NCBI GenBank assembly: GCA_900660155.1
Contig: CABFPE010000116.1
Location: 932,160 to 952,562, forward strand
Length of the DNA stretch: 20,403 nt
Source: Hofstenia miamia
Taxonomy: Eukaryota; Xenacoelomorpha; Acoela; Hofsteniidae
Direction: 5' to 3'
Made by a program: the position numbers and the translations under genes. The notes under the pieces are model-generated. The model saw nothing but the letters and a program-made list of their open reading frames with translations. It ran no database searches and was not told where the DNA came from. Within the stretch, counting starts at the first letter, position 1. Every line of letters starts with the position of its first letter. Below, one piece after another: positions 19,384 through 20,403 of this stretch.

Positions 19384-19770
19384 ACCTTTGTCGATTTGTG
19401 CAAAGCATTTGATTCCATTAGTCACAATATTCCTTAAAAATAGATTACAACTTCATTCGATCAACTACGCAAAGCAAACAAAAGCACTTTAGTGTAATAT
19501 GCTGATGATGACTACATTATAACCTAATAGAATGACAATTAGTAAATCAGAAAATATCACTTTTAGTTTGTAAAATTTCTTTAATACTACAATTTATCCG
19601 AAATCCAAATAAAATAGAATTCGTGGTATGTCTCCTTTCAAAAACGTAATCTATCATTTTAAATTTTTCAAGAACCAAAGTTACTCAAGTTGAAAACTTC
19701 CATTGTCTTGGAGTGGGCGTTGTTTTGAGCTACCAAAAATCTGTAGAACGAAAATTAATATTTCTCAATT
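19384..19770 (+). pseudogene. LINE reverse transcriptase fragment, decayed
   Basis: TFVDLCKAFDSISHNI (19384-19431) is motif A of LINE reverse transcriptases (F.DL.KAFD...H). YADD (19498-19509) is the catalytic motif C, followed by DYIIT. NPNKIEFVV and VENFHCLGV (about 19690-19716) are the usual blocks after motif C. Motifs A and C are only about 100 bp apart, so most of the palm between them is deleted, and stops and frame changes separate all pieces. Whether it belongs to the same family as the endonuclease fragment at 1-492 cannot be told. Confidence 0.8.
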
Positions 19771-20051
19771 GTATAATTTTTTATCAAATTTCGTTAATTC
19801 ATTCACATATATATGAAAATTTCTGACAAATTGGACATACGTAAATTTCACATCCTTCCACAAGAAATATGTGAAAAGGTCGATCTGTAGGTCGGAAAAG
19901 ATAGATTTCCGTGTTTTTATAAATTGCTCTTTTTCTTGATATCTATCTAAAATTCATATTTCATGACATGCTCCAGATTCTAGCGATTTCAGTTATTCAC
20001 GCGTGATCATGCATTATCCAAATTCAACAATGTTTTTCTTCAGAATATGCA
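19771..20051. other. Non-coding spacer, no gene seen
   Basis: About 280 bp with no recognised motif. Confidence 0.5.
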
Positions 20052-20274
20052 TTAACACTAGAACAGCGAGTAATCTTTGAGAATATATTTACATTTGATG
20101 TTTCAAATGCGAAAATTATTGATAGAAACATAGTTTCAACTAACTGCAAATTCAATAAGATTATCAACATTACTAGAAGTATATGTACCTGTTAGTGTTT
20201 TTTCTGAATGAATAATCAAGAAAACAAAAAGGCTTATAGGTCACTTTGACCTATCGTCGCGTTTCTAGTGTTAA
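20052..20274. mobile_element. piggyBac-type MITE with TTAA target duplication
   Basis: The left end reads TTAACACTAGAACAGCGAG and the right end on the other strand TTAACACTAGAAACGCGAC. That is a perfect 12-base inverted repeat including TTAA on both sides. A GGTCAAAGTGACC palindrome lies just inside the right end, a subterminal feature I associate with invertebrate piggyBac elements. At 223 bp with no open frame it is non-autonomous. Confidence 0.8.
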
Positions 20275-20291
20275 AAATAATTATTTTTCTG

Positions 20292-20317
20292 TAGGACGGA
20301 ATATGTAGGACGGAAAA
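20292..20317 (+). repeat. Short direct repeat GTAGGACGGAA x2
   Basis: Two copies of GTAGGACGGAA 15 bases apart, just right of the MITE. No function assigned. Confidence 0.5.
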
Positions 20318-20403
20318 ATGCAACCTGAAAATGAAACTTTGAATTATTATCAATAATGTAAACATTACAACTCTCATGTCAAGAAAAGTTTCCTGGCATA
20401 CTT

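Noticed and set aside
1..20403. tRNA, rRNA, CRISPR array or prokaryotic operon signals
   Set aside because: None seen by reading both strands; repeats present are minisatellites and transposon ends without CRISPR-like spacing.

Overview
This is an AT-rich eukaryotic window, most likely from an invertebrate animal. The evidence is the density and variety of metazoan transposable elements: P/THAP9-type, hAT, piggyBac-type, Penelope-like, Crypton-like and LINE. The long gene-poor AT-rich spacers, minisatellites and TA microsatellites fit this, and there is no prokaryotic gene organisation. I cannot name the species or phylum from sequence alone.

Layout. 1-492: 5' part of a decayed LINE (endonuclease domain, minus strand). 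488-1060: first copy of a dispersed repeat containing TGACGTCA, then a minisatellite of about 117 bp units. 2849-6472: a broken P-element/THAP9-like transposase (plus strand). Its THAP zinc finger is separated from the catalytic part by a non-autonomous hAT element with subterminal GGATCC-like motifs. 7079-7720: a 128-bp tandem array, then two more copies of the dispersed repeat. 8429-8928: a 500-bp terminal-inverted-repeat element. About 10295-13705: a Penelope-like retroelement (plus strand; reverse transcriptase then GIY-YIG endonuclease) split by a Crypton-like tyrosine-recombinase element (minus strand) that lies between TA microsatellites and repeated ATACGCTTGGTCAA motifs. 16019-17422: the only long intact coding sequence, a PLP-dependent group II decarboxylase of the histidine/serine decarboxylase type (minus strand). 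17423-18316: the 5' half of a hAT element with a TTF-type zinc finger, same strand, abutting the decarboxylase in the same reading frame with one stop codon between them. 18784-18960: a second, inverted, diverged fragment of the same decarboxylase. 19384-19770: decayed LINE reverse transcriptase. 20052-20274: a piggyBac-type MITE.

The window is mainly a graveyard of nested transposons around one apparently functional metabolic gene. The decarboxylase does not look like a typical animal AADC/HDC/GAD: it is uninterrupted, its lysine motif is SGHKW, and it resembles enzymes common in bacteria, fungi and plants. Horizontal acquisition followed by local duplication is a reasonable hypothesis but is not proven here. 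The two most unusual structures are the tyrosine-recombinase element with paired inverted motifs at both ends, and the hAT/decarboxylase junction with the extra decarboxylase copy. No RNA genes, CRISPR arrays or bacterial-type operons were seen.
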